Source of the DNA: Theobroma cacao
Lineage: Eukaryota; Streptophyta; Magnoliopsida; Malvales; Malvaceae
Reading direction: 5' to 3'
DNA length: 64,000 bases
Assembly: GCF_000208745.1 (NCBI RefSeq)
Contig: NC_030858.1
Location: 20,179,852-20,243,851, forward strand
Shown: positions 49,537 through 61,565 of the stretch, in pieces
How the letters are laid out: every line of letters starts with the position of its first letter
How positions within the stretch are numbered: the first letter of the stretch is position 1
The notes under the pieces: model-generated
Database searches by the model: none
The model's input: only the letters and a program-made list of their open reading frames with translations
Told to the model about the DNA's origin: nothing
Made by a program: the position numbers and the translations under genes

Positions 49537-52500
49537 CATAATGCAATAGTGCATGAATCCATAACAACCACATATCACAACATAAAACCATTTAGCAAAA
49601 GCTTGTTCCCAAGGCACTTGTTTTAAGAAAAAGTTGTATAAAATCATTCAAATGCTTTGTACAAAACAGTCACATTCCCAAAATGATTTTGAAATGCAGT
49701 TCACTCACCGGTATTTCTAAACCTCTAATCGACTCTAACCTCCACTAATGGTTCAAATGGGCAAGTGCGGCCTTGTTGGAACCTATACACACACAACATC
49801 ACAACCAATCCAATTTACATTAATATCACTCCAAAAGCTAGTTTCTAATTCAAATTCTTCTACTCATTCCTAATTGGCTTCCAACTATATCAAATGGCTA
49901 TTCCTTGTACTACTCTAATCACACTAAACGTCACAACCTGGTACTCCCCTCGAGCCCATGACAACCATCGCGATGTCCCGATAGACATTCGTTACCCGAC
50001 GTGCCAACCGGAACCCTGCAAGGCTTTAGTGCCATTTTTTTTTCATCTCCCTTGTGAGTAATCATCGCCAAACCTCATTTGTAAAGAATTTTAAGCTTTT
50101 TCCCTTTCAAAACCGTGGAAAAATATTTTTCGCCTCACAAAGGCATTTTCGTCATTTTTTCTCGAAATTTTTCAAACCTGACTAAAAATGTAGTAGATGA
50201 GTGGAAAACACATACTTCGTGATTTAAAATAAATTTGGGTGTCTAAAACATTTATTAAAAATGATATTGCAACTATTTGAATAAAATAAAAATATTCAAT
50301 AAAATATTCTAGTTTCTTGTAAAATAATATTTATAGTCATCGGTAAATAATTTTTATAATGTAAACGCTAAATAAATTCATACGTACTATAAGACAGATA
50401 ACCAGGATATGAAATTTACTTTACAGTGACTCGTGGGCCCATAAGGAACAAAAGTGCACAAAGGCAGTAAACCTATAGTTTTTGGAGTAGTAAAGCCGAC
50501 TATAATCCTTGATGATATCTACTATCCACAGGCTACCTCGGGCCTGAAATGGTTAAAAAGGAGGGTGGTGAGATTATAGAATCCCAGTGAGTAAACAGAT
50601 ACCATCTAAACCATCTAAAGTCGAGTAAATGGAGGCAGATAAAACAATTTAACATACTTAAATTCATCACCTTTCAACTTGTTTCAACCAAATAAAATCA
50701 ATTCATATAAATCGAGTAATTAACATGGCTTATGAATTTCTTAAAACTTTGGCTCGTGCCAAAATCATTATCATACTCAGTCATTAGGGATACCTTACGC
50801 GAGAGCTATCCCAAACCGAGTCCGCCAAGGCTGTTAAAAGTTATGTACGCATAAATCATGTTTTTATTTTGAAAACATAGCTGTTCCTTGGCGTTGGTTG
50901 AGTTCACCCTCACGTGGTGGTTTGGGTGAAGTGAACTCTAAAATGTTAACCTCAGGAGTTATCCAACTGCGCCTCTCATACTGAGGTAAGATATGACGGG
51001 GTTTACCGTGCCCCTCTAATAGGCTGGTCCACGAAAACCAGCCCACTGCAGCAAGCTCAACCCCACCATATAATAAAAATTCAACAACATGACATGGCTA
51101 TTTTTATTATTATCCAGCCTATCAAGGCAAACAATAGTTTATATATTTCAACACAAATACCAATTCAGCCATTCATGCCAATATTGTCATAAGCCAATCA
51201 ATTAGAATCATAAATTCACAACACATCAAATGGTTTTCAATTACTCTATTTTCAAAGCCATTATTCAATTTCAAGACAATTTTATAAAATTATTTCATTT
51301 AATCACATTTTTGCTTATAAAACATAAAGATTTGCCATTTAAACTCATTTTTCATAAATCACAAAATCGGATAAAAACCACTTTAGATAATTAACACGAT
51401 AGTAAGGTTACTCACAGTACTAAGAGTTCGATATACTCCTATTCCCGATCTTCGAGCACAATCTCTTTACCCTTGTTAGAGGGCTCACCATCTATACATC
51501 ATACGTGACACGAATTTCAATAAATTGTGTCAATTTATCATAAACTATTTCAAGCTCTATAAATCTATATGAATGCACTAAATGTGATGCAAAATGTCCG
51601 AATAGCTGTTTAAATACGATATTCGACCTAATTTGCACTATTCTCGGTGTAATTGGCTAAAACCTCCAATTTAACTCCAAATCAATTTCTTTTACTTTCT
51701 ACACTCCAATTATACTTAAAATACCTCAATGACTGTGAATATGATTCAATTTATTAGTCCGAACCATAAATCGCACATGTCTATACATTAGGTAAACATT
51801 CAGATTTTCATTCCAAAATTTCCCATTAAATTTCTAGCCTCACCAATCATTAAATACCACTAAAATATCATGAAATATCATCAATTTCAGCCTCAATATC
51901 CTCCCTAGAAAACTCAGCCTCTTGTGGGTTTGTGAAGAACAAAGTGATTCCTTGCTAGATTTTCATACTTTCCATTACCAAACAACCAAAAACACTTAAT
52001 TAGCTTGAAATCTAGCAAAATCAATGCTCAAAACCTCTCCTCTCAAATTTGGCCAGCATTGGTTCATCATGTAAACTTGAGTTCTAAGCATGGAAAATGA
52101 AAAAGAAAGCATGGGTAGTGTAAATCACAAGGTAAAATCACAAAATCTTACCTTTATTAGCTTAATCCCTTGAAATCCCACACTTTTTCTTCAATTTTCC
52201 TACCTAGGGTTTGTGTTCTTTCCTTTCCTCTTCAGTTCATGCTTTGGCTGGCCATATGGGTGAGACTAAGAGAGTGTAATACTTATCCATTAAGCAATCT
52301 CTCTCCACCACATAAAATGTTTGACACATGGCATGTTTCCATTGGTCCATGTGTAATACTTATCCATTAAGCAATCTCTCTCCACCACATAAAATGTTTC
52401 AATTATCCACAATATAAAATGTTAATGGCTGAAATCTATGGGCATGATGTCACGACCCAAATTTCGGGTCATGACCGGCGCATGGGTCCAATGGACGTAA

Positions 52501-53247
52501 TCCACTAAACCCAGGCAAGCCTATTATTTATCTTACTTATGATTCTATTTATTATCACTAAGTCCTATTTCATGACTTTGAGTCAAAATAGTGATATACA
52601 TTGCCAACTCGTACTGGCATTACTCTTTTAAAATTTACATTTAAGTTCATCTATACATAACAAAATAATACTCGACCTCCAGCGGAGTGACTCGGATGGA
52701 TATACAGCTACCGAATGCCGAGACACCTACCAGAAGATGTACACAGATCTACAAGGACACCTCGTCCTAATTATCGGCTACCTCGTGATCTGAAAACATG
52801 AATTTGAAAATGGTGAGTATAAACCCAGTGAGTGAACAAGGAAGGGAACAAGCAACAATTAGGAAAAATTAAAAATCATGATGCACTTGTTTCAAACAAT
52901 GCAATTTAGTTCATTCCTATTTAAAACCCCTCCAAACCCCAGAGTTTTTCGCTACAGCGAGCATGAATTTCGATGCAGTGAAAACAAAGCAACAAGAGAA
53001 ACATTTTTCCTCACTCAACAAAAGCCATCCTGCTAAACTAATAAAATCAACCTAACATTCATGAAAATTCTCAAAGTATAATGTGTCAAATTTTACGTAC
53101 ATTACAACCATAAATCATTGTCCATCAATTTGCTATATCACACACATTTACATATGTATATATATATATATATACGTATATACCCATCATCATCATCTCA
53201 CCAACCCATCATCATCATCACCAGCTCATCATCATCATCATCACCAG

Positions 53248-53366
53248 CTCATGCGCACTCCCTACTCGCACATGGCTGGGTCATCACCGGATTATGCGCA
53301 CTCCCTACTCGCACATAACCGGGTCATCCTCGGCTTATGCACACTCCCTACTCGCACATAGCCGAG
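53248..53366 (-). repeat. Three 43-bp stem-loop repeats in D2
   Basis: This is the reverse-complement form of the D0 array, with loop ACTCCCTACTC constant and arms varying (GGATTATGCGC/GCACATAACC, CGGCTTATGC/CATAGCCG). Confidence 0.85.
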
Positions 53367-53585
53367 TCAACATAATTACACAACATTATATTCAAGCATA
53401 TATGTATATCAACATAATGCAGCCACATAGAAATCCATAATAACCACATTTCATAACATAAACCTTTTCTCAAAAGCTTGTTCCCAAGGCATTCATTTTC
53501 ATGAAAAATTGCATAAAATCATTCAAACACTTTGTTCAAAACAGTCATATTCCCAAAACAATTTTGATAGGCAGTCCACTCACAG

Positions 53586-55164
53586 GTGTCGAAAATTCGG
53601 ATTCCGGGTGAACTCTGACTAATAGTCCTCAGGCGTAATTCCTTTGCCTTTTCCGGACGTCTCACCACCTTGACAAATAACAAAGTCGAGGAATTTACTA
53701 TATTGTCCCTAAATTGATATAAATTAATTTAAATTACTAATGCTTGATATGTAAATGCAAAAATATGTCCGATTACCGCTTAATCACGGTATCGATTAAA
53801 TTCGACCGATCACCCGATTAATCGGCGATTGTGTCCAAATCACCTCCAAATTAATTCATTTCTCCTCTAATACCTTAATTTACCACATACATTTAAATAA
53901 AGCCAAATTCAGCATTAGAACCCTCACAATTCCTTATAGAAAAATTTGGGTCATTTGGTGTACTAGCATCGAATTTTTTTCTACATAACCGTTTCACCTT
54001 ACTTCATCATTTTCCATGCCATTTTCCTTGAAATAAAAACAATCCCCCATTGATATTCAGCCCTCATGGTTCGGCCAACAAGGAACCCTAGAGAAATTGA
54101 ATATTTCTTTTGTGTTTTTGTTCATAACCATGCTTAACTATCCCTAAACACTAACATAGTCTAAAATCAAATTATTCCAACAACAATTCCTCTTCCATAC
54201 CCATTTTTCAGAATTGAATTCATCATGATAACTCAATATTCAACCATGGAAATCAAGAACAAAAGCATGGGTAAGCTAGGTATCAAGGAGAATTAAAGAA
54301 ATTTTAACTTACCTAGCTTGTTTCCTTGATTTCTTCACTTTTTCTTTGAATTTCCACCTAGGTTTTCTTGTTTTTCCTTTTGTTCTTCCTTTTTTCTTGT
54401 TGCTGGATGTCTAGGCCGAATATGGTGAGGGAATTGGGGATTTAATGGGCTGATTTCTATAGAAAATAATAAAATAATCAAGCATGCCATGTGTCACATG
54501 CTTATTGGCCCAATTTTTAACTTTTTGACTTTTTCTTCTTAATTTTCCACCACAAATATTCTGGTATTTATCCAATCCTACCACAATTAAAATCCCTTGG
54601 TCTTGACAAGTGCTGGGGCGAAAATTTTACTGATTTGCCCCCGAGACAAAAAAATTACGATTTTGCCCTTATACTCCGAAATGTACCGGAATCTCATTAT
54701 TTCTACTTTTCAACCTAAAATAACACTAATATTGATCAATATTAACCAAATGGGGCAAAAATTGTTTAAAAAAATTTTCGTTTAGTCCTCTAGTGGCAAA
54801 ATTACCATTTTGCCCTTCTGCTCCATAAATACCGGGAATCACAATTTTTCACTACTAAACATCATTTTATACTCCAATAATCATAATTATATTTCATATA
54901 ATTATTCTTGGTCAAATGTGATCAAATCTTGGCTAAAAATCTCCATTTTATCATCAAATGGTAAAATGACCGTTTTGTCCCTAATTGGTCAATTTTCTGA
55001 TGGACTCCAAACTGGACCTTGAACTCCAAATCACTATTCTAAGCCATTCTGTTGGTTTTAAAATTTTCAAATTCCTCTTAGAATTTCTATTTGAACTAGT
55101 TCAAGGCTCGATTTAACTTAGTTGTACCACTCGATACAATACCGTCTTTTAATCAAGCTTGACA
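53586..55164 (-). repeat. Family B LTR fragment (B2) inside D2
   Basis: It matches the 5' half (minus sense) of B, from about 31575 to the LTR terminus, ending CTTGACA at 55164. The 3' half of this LTR is missing. The left junction sits at ACTCACA, a word present in both D and B at the crossover. Confidence 0.8.
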
Positions 55165-57935
55165 GGGTCTCACACATGACAAGTGTTAGGTGGTGTAAAA
55201 TTCCAAAATTTCAACTTTGCCCCCTTAAACTCGTAAAATTATCGTTTTGCCCCTAGGACTCCAAAAATGTTAGAATTTAAATTTTTCACCTCTCAAACTC
55301 AAATCATACTCCAATGAGTCAAATGTGATCAAAATCTTTTCTTAAAATTCCCATTTTGTCTTCGAGTGACAAAATTACCATTTTACCCCTAGAACATGAA
55401 AATTCCAAATTGACTCCAATTCAGCCCTCAAACTCCAAATCATCATTTTAAGTCATTCTAATGTTTTAAAATTCTCAATTTCATCTTAAGATCTCTATTT
55501 AGACTAGTTCGAGGCTTAATTCAACTTAATAGTACAATTTGATACAATATCGACTTTTGACTATTTTTTAGGGCTTTCCAAGTATGCAAGCATATTGTCA
55601 ATCGCCTGAAGGACATGGCAAGTACTTTATAAGGTCGGGCTTGACACTAAAAATGAATAAACAACTCAACAATAAAACAGCTTATAATCCCAATTACTAG
55701 CCATTATCAACAACTTAAAACCAAGCCTAGTTCATCACTCACCTTAAGGTTTCTTTGTCGTTTAATTCTCTTCCAATAGCTTTCAAACAATTGTAAAAAA
55801 TCTCTCTTTCTCTGTCTAAACCTCCAGTTAGTGAGAGAAAGTGCTGAACAAGGACTTTTTGAGGGTTTTAAAGTGAGAGAGTGAAAGAGCACAAGGGTTC
55901 TAGTCAAAAGTGCACAAAGGTATGAAAATTAGAGTTAGAGAGAGAAAGTTGTGAAAGTTTCATATCAAGGTTCCATCGAAGATGGAAGCAACATGAGATG
56001 GAAGAAGAAGAAGGAGAAGAAGCTGCTAGAAGAAAAAGATATTTATAGCTCAAGCTTATGCATTCCACTTGAAATTACGAAAATACCCTTAGCACATTAA
56101 CTTGTTCTCCTTCAATCCTTGGTGCAATCTTTTTACTCTTTTGATACTAAAACAAGTCCATAATGGTCTAGACATGCTCGGGTTTATGAAACTTAAAAAT
56201 TTTGACCCGATGTGAAAAATGATCATTTTGCCCTTATGGTGAAAATTATTGAAACTTCTAGTTTTCTTTGTGTTTTCATCATTACACATTATTTATTCGG
56301 TCTTATGCCTATTTAGACCTTAAAATATCATAAAACCTTATTCTGGGAGCTTTTTAGAGGAAATGACGAAACTACCCCTGGCCCATGTTATTGCATCTAT
56401 GCGTAGTTATGAGCCTATAAGGGTTGAGGTCTCACACTTATGAATTTAGAAACTAACTTTCCTCAAATTCATTATGCTTTGGCCAAAGACTTTATACAAG
56501 TTAATCAAGAATTTACAACAATTGAGATACATCCCCTCATATCACTTGGGGTGATGAATCCTCTCTTGACCACTCATTCACCTTCCATGCTTCATGGCAT
56601 AACCAAAAACACCTTGTTTAGATATCCAATCTCCTCTAGACCTATAGGGATGAAATCAAAGTATGTCATTTCCCATACAAGATGACGTGGTGTCTCAAGT
56701 CCAGGGACTAGTTGCGTGACTATCACATGAGAATATATTCCATAGACACTTGAGTGAAATACCAATTAGAGTTCTCATAGTGGGTCATGTTTAGTGAACT
56801 TGTTCTTTAACAAGCACCTACATGTTATCCTTAAGTATCCCATACACTTCAATCTATGAGATCGATTGCTTACTTCCCAAGTAAGGATGCTTAACGTGTA
56901 TCAGTCTTTGAGCATTGTCAATGCCCTGTCTTGACAATACAATGACCAGGAACAATTTTAGGAACATGGCTTGGATGCACAGTGATCTCGTAATTGTAAC
57001 AACTTTACAATTCTCTTGCAAGACCTTTATGTTCCATGGGCTTCATCCAATTAGTACTTAATAACTTCTTATTATTGCATTAACATGAAGGAAAACCTCT
57101 ATCACATATAGTTGTGTGATTAAGTATGCATTGAATGACAATCTATATTCCTTGACAAATCCAATTGGCTCAAGGGCATGTACCAACACCTCAGCCACGT
57201 TGTTCAAAACAAAACTGTCCAAGGAATACTTGTGCAACCTCTAACGATGATCCACACCAATGAATCTGAAAATCTTTCTCGAAGGATTAAGAATGACAAG
57301 TGTCACAACCTAAATTTTGGGCCATGACCGGTGCATGGGCCCAATGGACGTAGTCCACTAAGCCCAAGCAAGCCTATTAATCTGACGTGTTCATCATTCC
57401 ATCATAACTGCTAAGTCATATTTCATAACTTAGAATCAAAATAATACTACACATTTGCCACCTCATACTGGCATACCAAACAAGTATATATATACATTGT
57501 CTACAACATGTATCTTAATAATCTACATTAGGTTTATCTATACACAACAAAAAGAGACTCGATGTCCAGTGGAGAAACTCGACGAATGTACAGCTACTGA
57601 ATGCCGAGGCACCTACCCAAAAATGGATAAAAGTCTACAAGGACACCTCGTCCTAGTTACCAACTGCCTCGTGATCTGAAAACATGAAGTTGAAAACGGT
57701 GAGTATAAACCCAGTGAGTGAACAAAGAAGGGAACAAGCATACCATAAGGAATCTTTAACGAAATCATGATGCATTTTTTTTTTCAAAACAATGCAATTT
57801 GTTTATGTTCTTATTAAAAACCCCTCATCAACCCTTAAATGATTAATCATTTGAAAACCATGAACCAATACATAACGAACCATTTGAAGAGTGAAAGCTT
57901 CAATGATACGCAAGCAAGTTAAATACGACAACGAA

Positions 57936-58378
57936 TCTTCGCTGCAGCGAGAATGAATTTTTGCTACAGCGACGTTTGGATTAAGTTATTAGCCGAACGA
58001 GGGTTTTTCCACTAGCCGAGGGTTTCACAGTAAACCTCTTCATTTTAAACTTAACTCATTTAGTCCTTAATGTTGGAAGTCCATGCTTAGATATGGTAGC
58101 AAAGAAATGAAAAATAGGGCAGCAATTGGACAAGATAGGAGACAAAAACAAAAAGTTTTTCGCTGCAGCGAAATTGTAACTCAAAAATAGAAGGTTTCTA
58201 GCTATAACGAAATTCAACTGATGAAATAGAGAGTTTCTCACTGTAACGAGATTCCTTTTCGTTGTAGCGAGAAGCTACAGTGACTATCTCGCTGCAGCGA
58301 GAACCAATTCTGGTGAAGGCTCTCGAACTCAAGAGTTTCTTGCTGCAGCGAACATGATTCTCGCTGCAGCAAGAAACA
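57936..58378. repeat. Array of 16-bp palindromes in D3
   Basis: At least nine variants of TCTCGCTGCAGCGAGA, including near-perfect copies near 57937, 58285 and 58360. Frames across it read as SRYSEK-type repeats and are not proteins. Confidence 0.8.
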
Positions 58379-58614
58379 GGGCACCAAATGAAAAATTTGC
58401 CCTTCTTCCCAAGAAAAACCACCCTGCTAAAATGTCCAAACCAACATAAAATGCATAACAATTTTCCACAGTTTAACATGTCAAGTTTCACATGCATTAC
58501 AACCATATACCATTACTCATTTATTTCCTATATCACACATATTTACATATGTATATATGTATACGTATACCTATCATCATCATGCACACCATCCCATCAT
58601 CATCATCACCAGCT

Positions 58615-58737
58615 CATGCACACTCCTTACTCGCACATGGCTGGGTCATCACCGGGTTATGCGCACTCCCTACTCGCACATAACCGGGTCATCCTCAGCT
58701 TATGTGCACTCCCTACTCGCACATAGCTGAGTCAATG
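58615..58737 (-). repeat. Three 43-bp stem-loop repeats in D3
   Basis: Same 43-bp unit as D0 and D2, with the constant loop ACTCCYTACTC and varying but paired arms. Confidence 0.85.
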
Positions 58738-61397
58738 TCATTTCACAACAATATATTCATATATATATCAACACAATGTGGTAGTGCATGAATCATTAAT
58801 AGTCACATGTCACAACATAAACCATTTCTTGAGAGCTTGTTCCCAAGGCACTCATTTTTAAGAAAAGTTGTATAAAATCATTCAAACACTTTGTACAAAA
58901 CAGTCACATTCTCAAAATAGTTTTGATAGGCAGTCCACTCACCGATTCATTGTTGAGCCTTTAGTTGACTCTATTTCCCCTAGTGATCTAGTAGGAAGGA
59001 TGGGACTTCATTAGAACCTAGGATCACATTAACATCACCATTGTGTTAATTCACATAATATAAACCCTAAAAGCTATCTCTTAGCTTTTTTTCAATTGCC
59101 ACTTCAAATGGCTATCTATGTTCTCTATCTTAATTATTATAAAATGAATGAACATCCTTAACAATAAAACAGCTCATAATCCCAATTACTAGCCATTTTT
59201 TACAGCTAAAAATCGAGCTTAGTTCATCATTCACCCTTGGGTTTCTTTGTAGTTGAATTCCCTTCCAATAGCTTCCAAACAAATAGGGTAATTCTCTCTT
59301 TCTCTCTCTAGAATGCCCAACTAGTGAGAGAAAGTATGAAAATAAGCTTTACCAAGGGTTTTGAAGTGAGAGAGTGAAAGAATACAAGGGTTCTAGTCAA
59401 AAGGGCACAAAGGTATGAAAATTAAAGCTAGAGAAAGAAAATTATGCAAGCTTCATATCAAGCTTCCATGGAGGTTTTAAAGAAACGTGAGAGGGAAGAA
59501 GGAAGAAGAAGACAAGCTGCTGGAAAATGGGAGAAGAAGCTGCTGGAAGAAGGATATTTATAGGCCAAACTTATCCATTCCCTTAAAATTACGAAAATGC
59601 CCTTGACTAGTTAGCTTGTTCTCATGCAACCCTTTGTGCAATCTTTTTACTCTTTAACACTGAGACCAAGTCCATAATGGTCTAGACATGTTCAGGTTTG
59701 TGAAACTTTTAAAAGTTTTGACTCGGGTGCAAAATGACCATTTTGCCCCTATTGTAAAAATTATTGTCATTTCTAGTTTTCTTCTAGTTTTCACCATTAC
59801 ACATCATTTATATAGTCTTATGCCTATTTAGACCTTAAAATATCATAAAACTGTTTTTTAGGAGCTTATTAGAGAAAATGATGAAACTACCCCTAGCTCA
59901 TATTATTACATCTATGCTTAGTTGCAAGCCTATAGAGGTTGGGGTCTCACAATAAGCCTTGGTAATATGCTAGCAACTATGACTTTCAAAAACGCATATT
60001 TCCATACAAAGTCCTAAGGGTCAAATACACAAGAAAACTAAGTGAAAGAAAACTATTTTTCTCTTCACTAATGGGGAGGCTAGGGCATGAGGAATTTTCA
60101 AGTGTGTAGGCTTCTTATTCTATTGAGAAGCTATAGCAAGGTATTTATACCTTGGATTAATTTAAACCTAATTAAGTCAATCACACAACTTTTATGCAAT
60201 TGCCAATTAATCCAACAACTTAATTAAACTATTTAATTAAGTCCTTAACAAGCTTATAACTTCTAATTTGATTAAGTCCTACTTAATCATCACCTCTCCC
60301 ATTTTATTTTCAATATTCATTTTAGTTGTGTGACCCATTAGATTTCTAACATGTTGGCAAAGAACTTAAGATATAATCCTTAAATTAAATTTAGGATTAT
60401 ATAAATTTAAATTACTTTAAATTTATCATTAATCAAATTAACTATCTAGAGTTCATAGAGCAAGATTGGGATTTAGCAATCCATCATGGCCACTCAAATG
60501 TTAGAAAAGTCAAGGTGGTTTGACTTAACCTTTTAATGATCAGCTTTTCAGTGTAATTCATTCCCTTATCATATATCATAGAGATGATAAAAGCATGATA
60601 CAGTGTCTACTCTTATTGATCTCTATTTTTGTTCTTGAAGTTTGATCATTAGCTTTTATAGAGACTTATGAAACTCCTTTTTATAATCTCCAAGTTAGCT
60701 TGGCCAAGGACTTCAATAAGCTAATATCAACCAAGAATTGTTAAGATATGTACCCTGAATCATTTGGGGTGATGATTCCTGTCTTGACCACTTATTTGCC
60801 TTCCAATGTTTATGCTACAACCAACCATATCTTGATTTATTATCCTTGGTAGGACCCATGGGGATATGATCAAATATATAGCACTTCACATATAAACCAA
60901 CCTGATGTCTCAAGTCTAAGGAGTATTTACTTGAGTAAGACATAAGAAATATTTGCATAGACACTAAAGTGAAATACTGAATGCATCTCTCATGTTAGGT
61001 CTGGTTCAATGAACTTGTTGTAAGAACAAACACCTACATTCTAGTTCTAAGTATCTTTATACTTCGACCTATGCGATTGGTTGCTTACTTCCCAAGTAAG
61101 GAACATAGAATGTACCATTCTTTAGGCATCATTAATGTCCTATCTCAATGATACATTGACTAGGAACATTTAGAGATTATGCTTTGATGCATAGGGATCT
61201 CACAATTGCAACCCATTGCAATTCCCTTGTAAGCCATATTAATCTCATGTACTTCATCCAATTAGACTTATAACCCATTATAATTAATGTCTTATTGACA
61301 AAGGAAAACCTCTAATCATTCAATGTGATTGATATTCTTGCATGATTGGAACTAAGTCTTGACCAATCTCAATTGGCTACAGAGCTCATTCTAACAT

Positions 61398-61505
61398 AGA
61401 TGTGGGGTGTTATACCACACGAATACTCTAGCTAGATGTAGGACGTTATACCATAAGGGAATACGGACCAGATGTGGGGCATCATACCGTACATTTGATA
61501 ATCGT
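61398..61505. repeat. 36-bp tandem repeat, three units
   Basis: AGATGTGGGGTGTTATACCA-like units start exactly at 61398, 61434 and 61470. They differ by several substitutions but keep a fixed 36-bp spacing. The repeat lies between the second Copia LTR and C2. 61506-61565 shows nothing else. Confidence 0.8.
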
Positions 61506-61565
61506 GATATTATGATGAACATGCCAATTTTGTTATGGTGATATCCATGCCTTTACTGTGTTGTT

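Larger units (their letters stand above)
52448..55174 (-). repeat. Family D LTR (D2), TSD CATGA, mostly replaced by a B fragment
   Basis: Window-left end TGTCACGACCC, window-right end GGGTCTCACA. CATGA is duplicated at 52443-52447 and 55175-55179. D sequence runs from 52448 to about 53585 and only the last ~10 bp remain on the right. The roughly 1.4 kb of D between is missing and a B-type piece is present instead. Confidence 0.85.
49929..55646 (-). repeat. Solo LTR of family B (B1), TSD CTAAA, split by D2
   Basis: Window-left end CGTCACAACC (first T changed to C), window-right end GGGCTTGACA. CTAAA is duplicated at 49924-49928 and 55647-55651. Its own sequence, 49929-52447 plus 55180-55646, totals about 2.99 kb, matching the intact B LTR. 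A 77-bp-offset direct duplication of about 49 bp (52274 and 52351) is private to this copy. Confidence 0.92.
48039..56436 (-). repeat. Solo LTR of family D (D1), TSD CTTAT, split by B1
   Basis: Window-left end TGTCACAGCCC, window-right end GGTCTCACA. CTTAT is duplicated exactly at 48034-48038 and 56437-56441. D1's own sequence is 48039-49928 and 55652-56436, about 2.68 kb, the size of an intact D LTR. It carries diverged palindromes (48714-49065), M-like stem-loop units (49280-49465) and an (AT)n run. Confidence 0.92.
47037..57190 (-). repeat. Copia 5' LTR, split by the D1 stack
   Basis: On the minus strand it starts TGTTGGTACATG (57190) and ends AATCCCAACA (47037). The two halves, 47037-48038 and 56442-57190, rejoin to about 1.75 kb and match the Copia LTR at 62018-63661. 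Everything from 48039 to 56436 is later insertion. Confidence 0.85.
57301..59951 (-). repeat. Solo LTR of family D (D3), TSD ACAAG/ATAAG
   Basis: Window-left end TGTCACAACC, window-right end GGGTCTCACA; 2.65 kb, the most complete minus-oriented D copy. Flanks ACAAG (57296-57300) and ATAAG (59952-59956) differ by one base. It has a TATA box at 59555-59562 (minus), stem-loop units at 58615-58737 and palindromes at 57936-58378. Confidence 0.9.
57191..61396 (-). repeat. Second Copia LTR, truncated, split by D3
   Basis: On the minus strand it starts TGTTAGAATGAGC at 61396. Copia LTR sequence continues over 59952-61396 and 57191-57300, the latter carrying the GATGATCCACACC block also seen at about 47395. 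It is then cut by the start of the first Copia LTR (57190). The order implies that the first Copia element inserted into this one. Confidence 0.75.

Noticed and set aside
52448..55174. Inverted-repeat ends of D LTRs taken as a DNA transposon with TGTCAC termini
   Set aside because: The dyad lies within one end only, while the other end is CTCACA/TGTGAG. The 5-bp TSDs and LTR lengths fit solo LTRs, not a TIR transposon.
58388..58726. 112-codon frame in D3
   Set aside because: It overlaps the 43-bp stem-loop array, with repeated HSLLAH from the repeat. The same segment is open in another frame (58492-58683).
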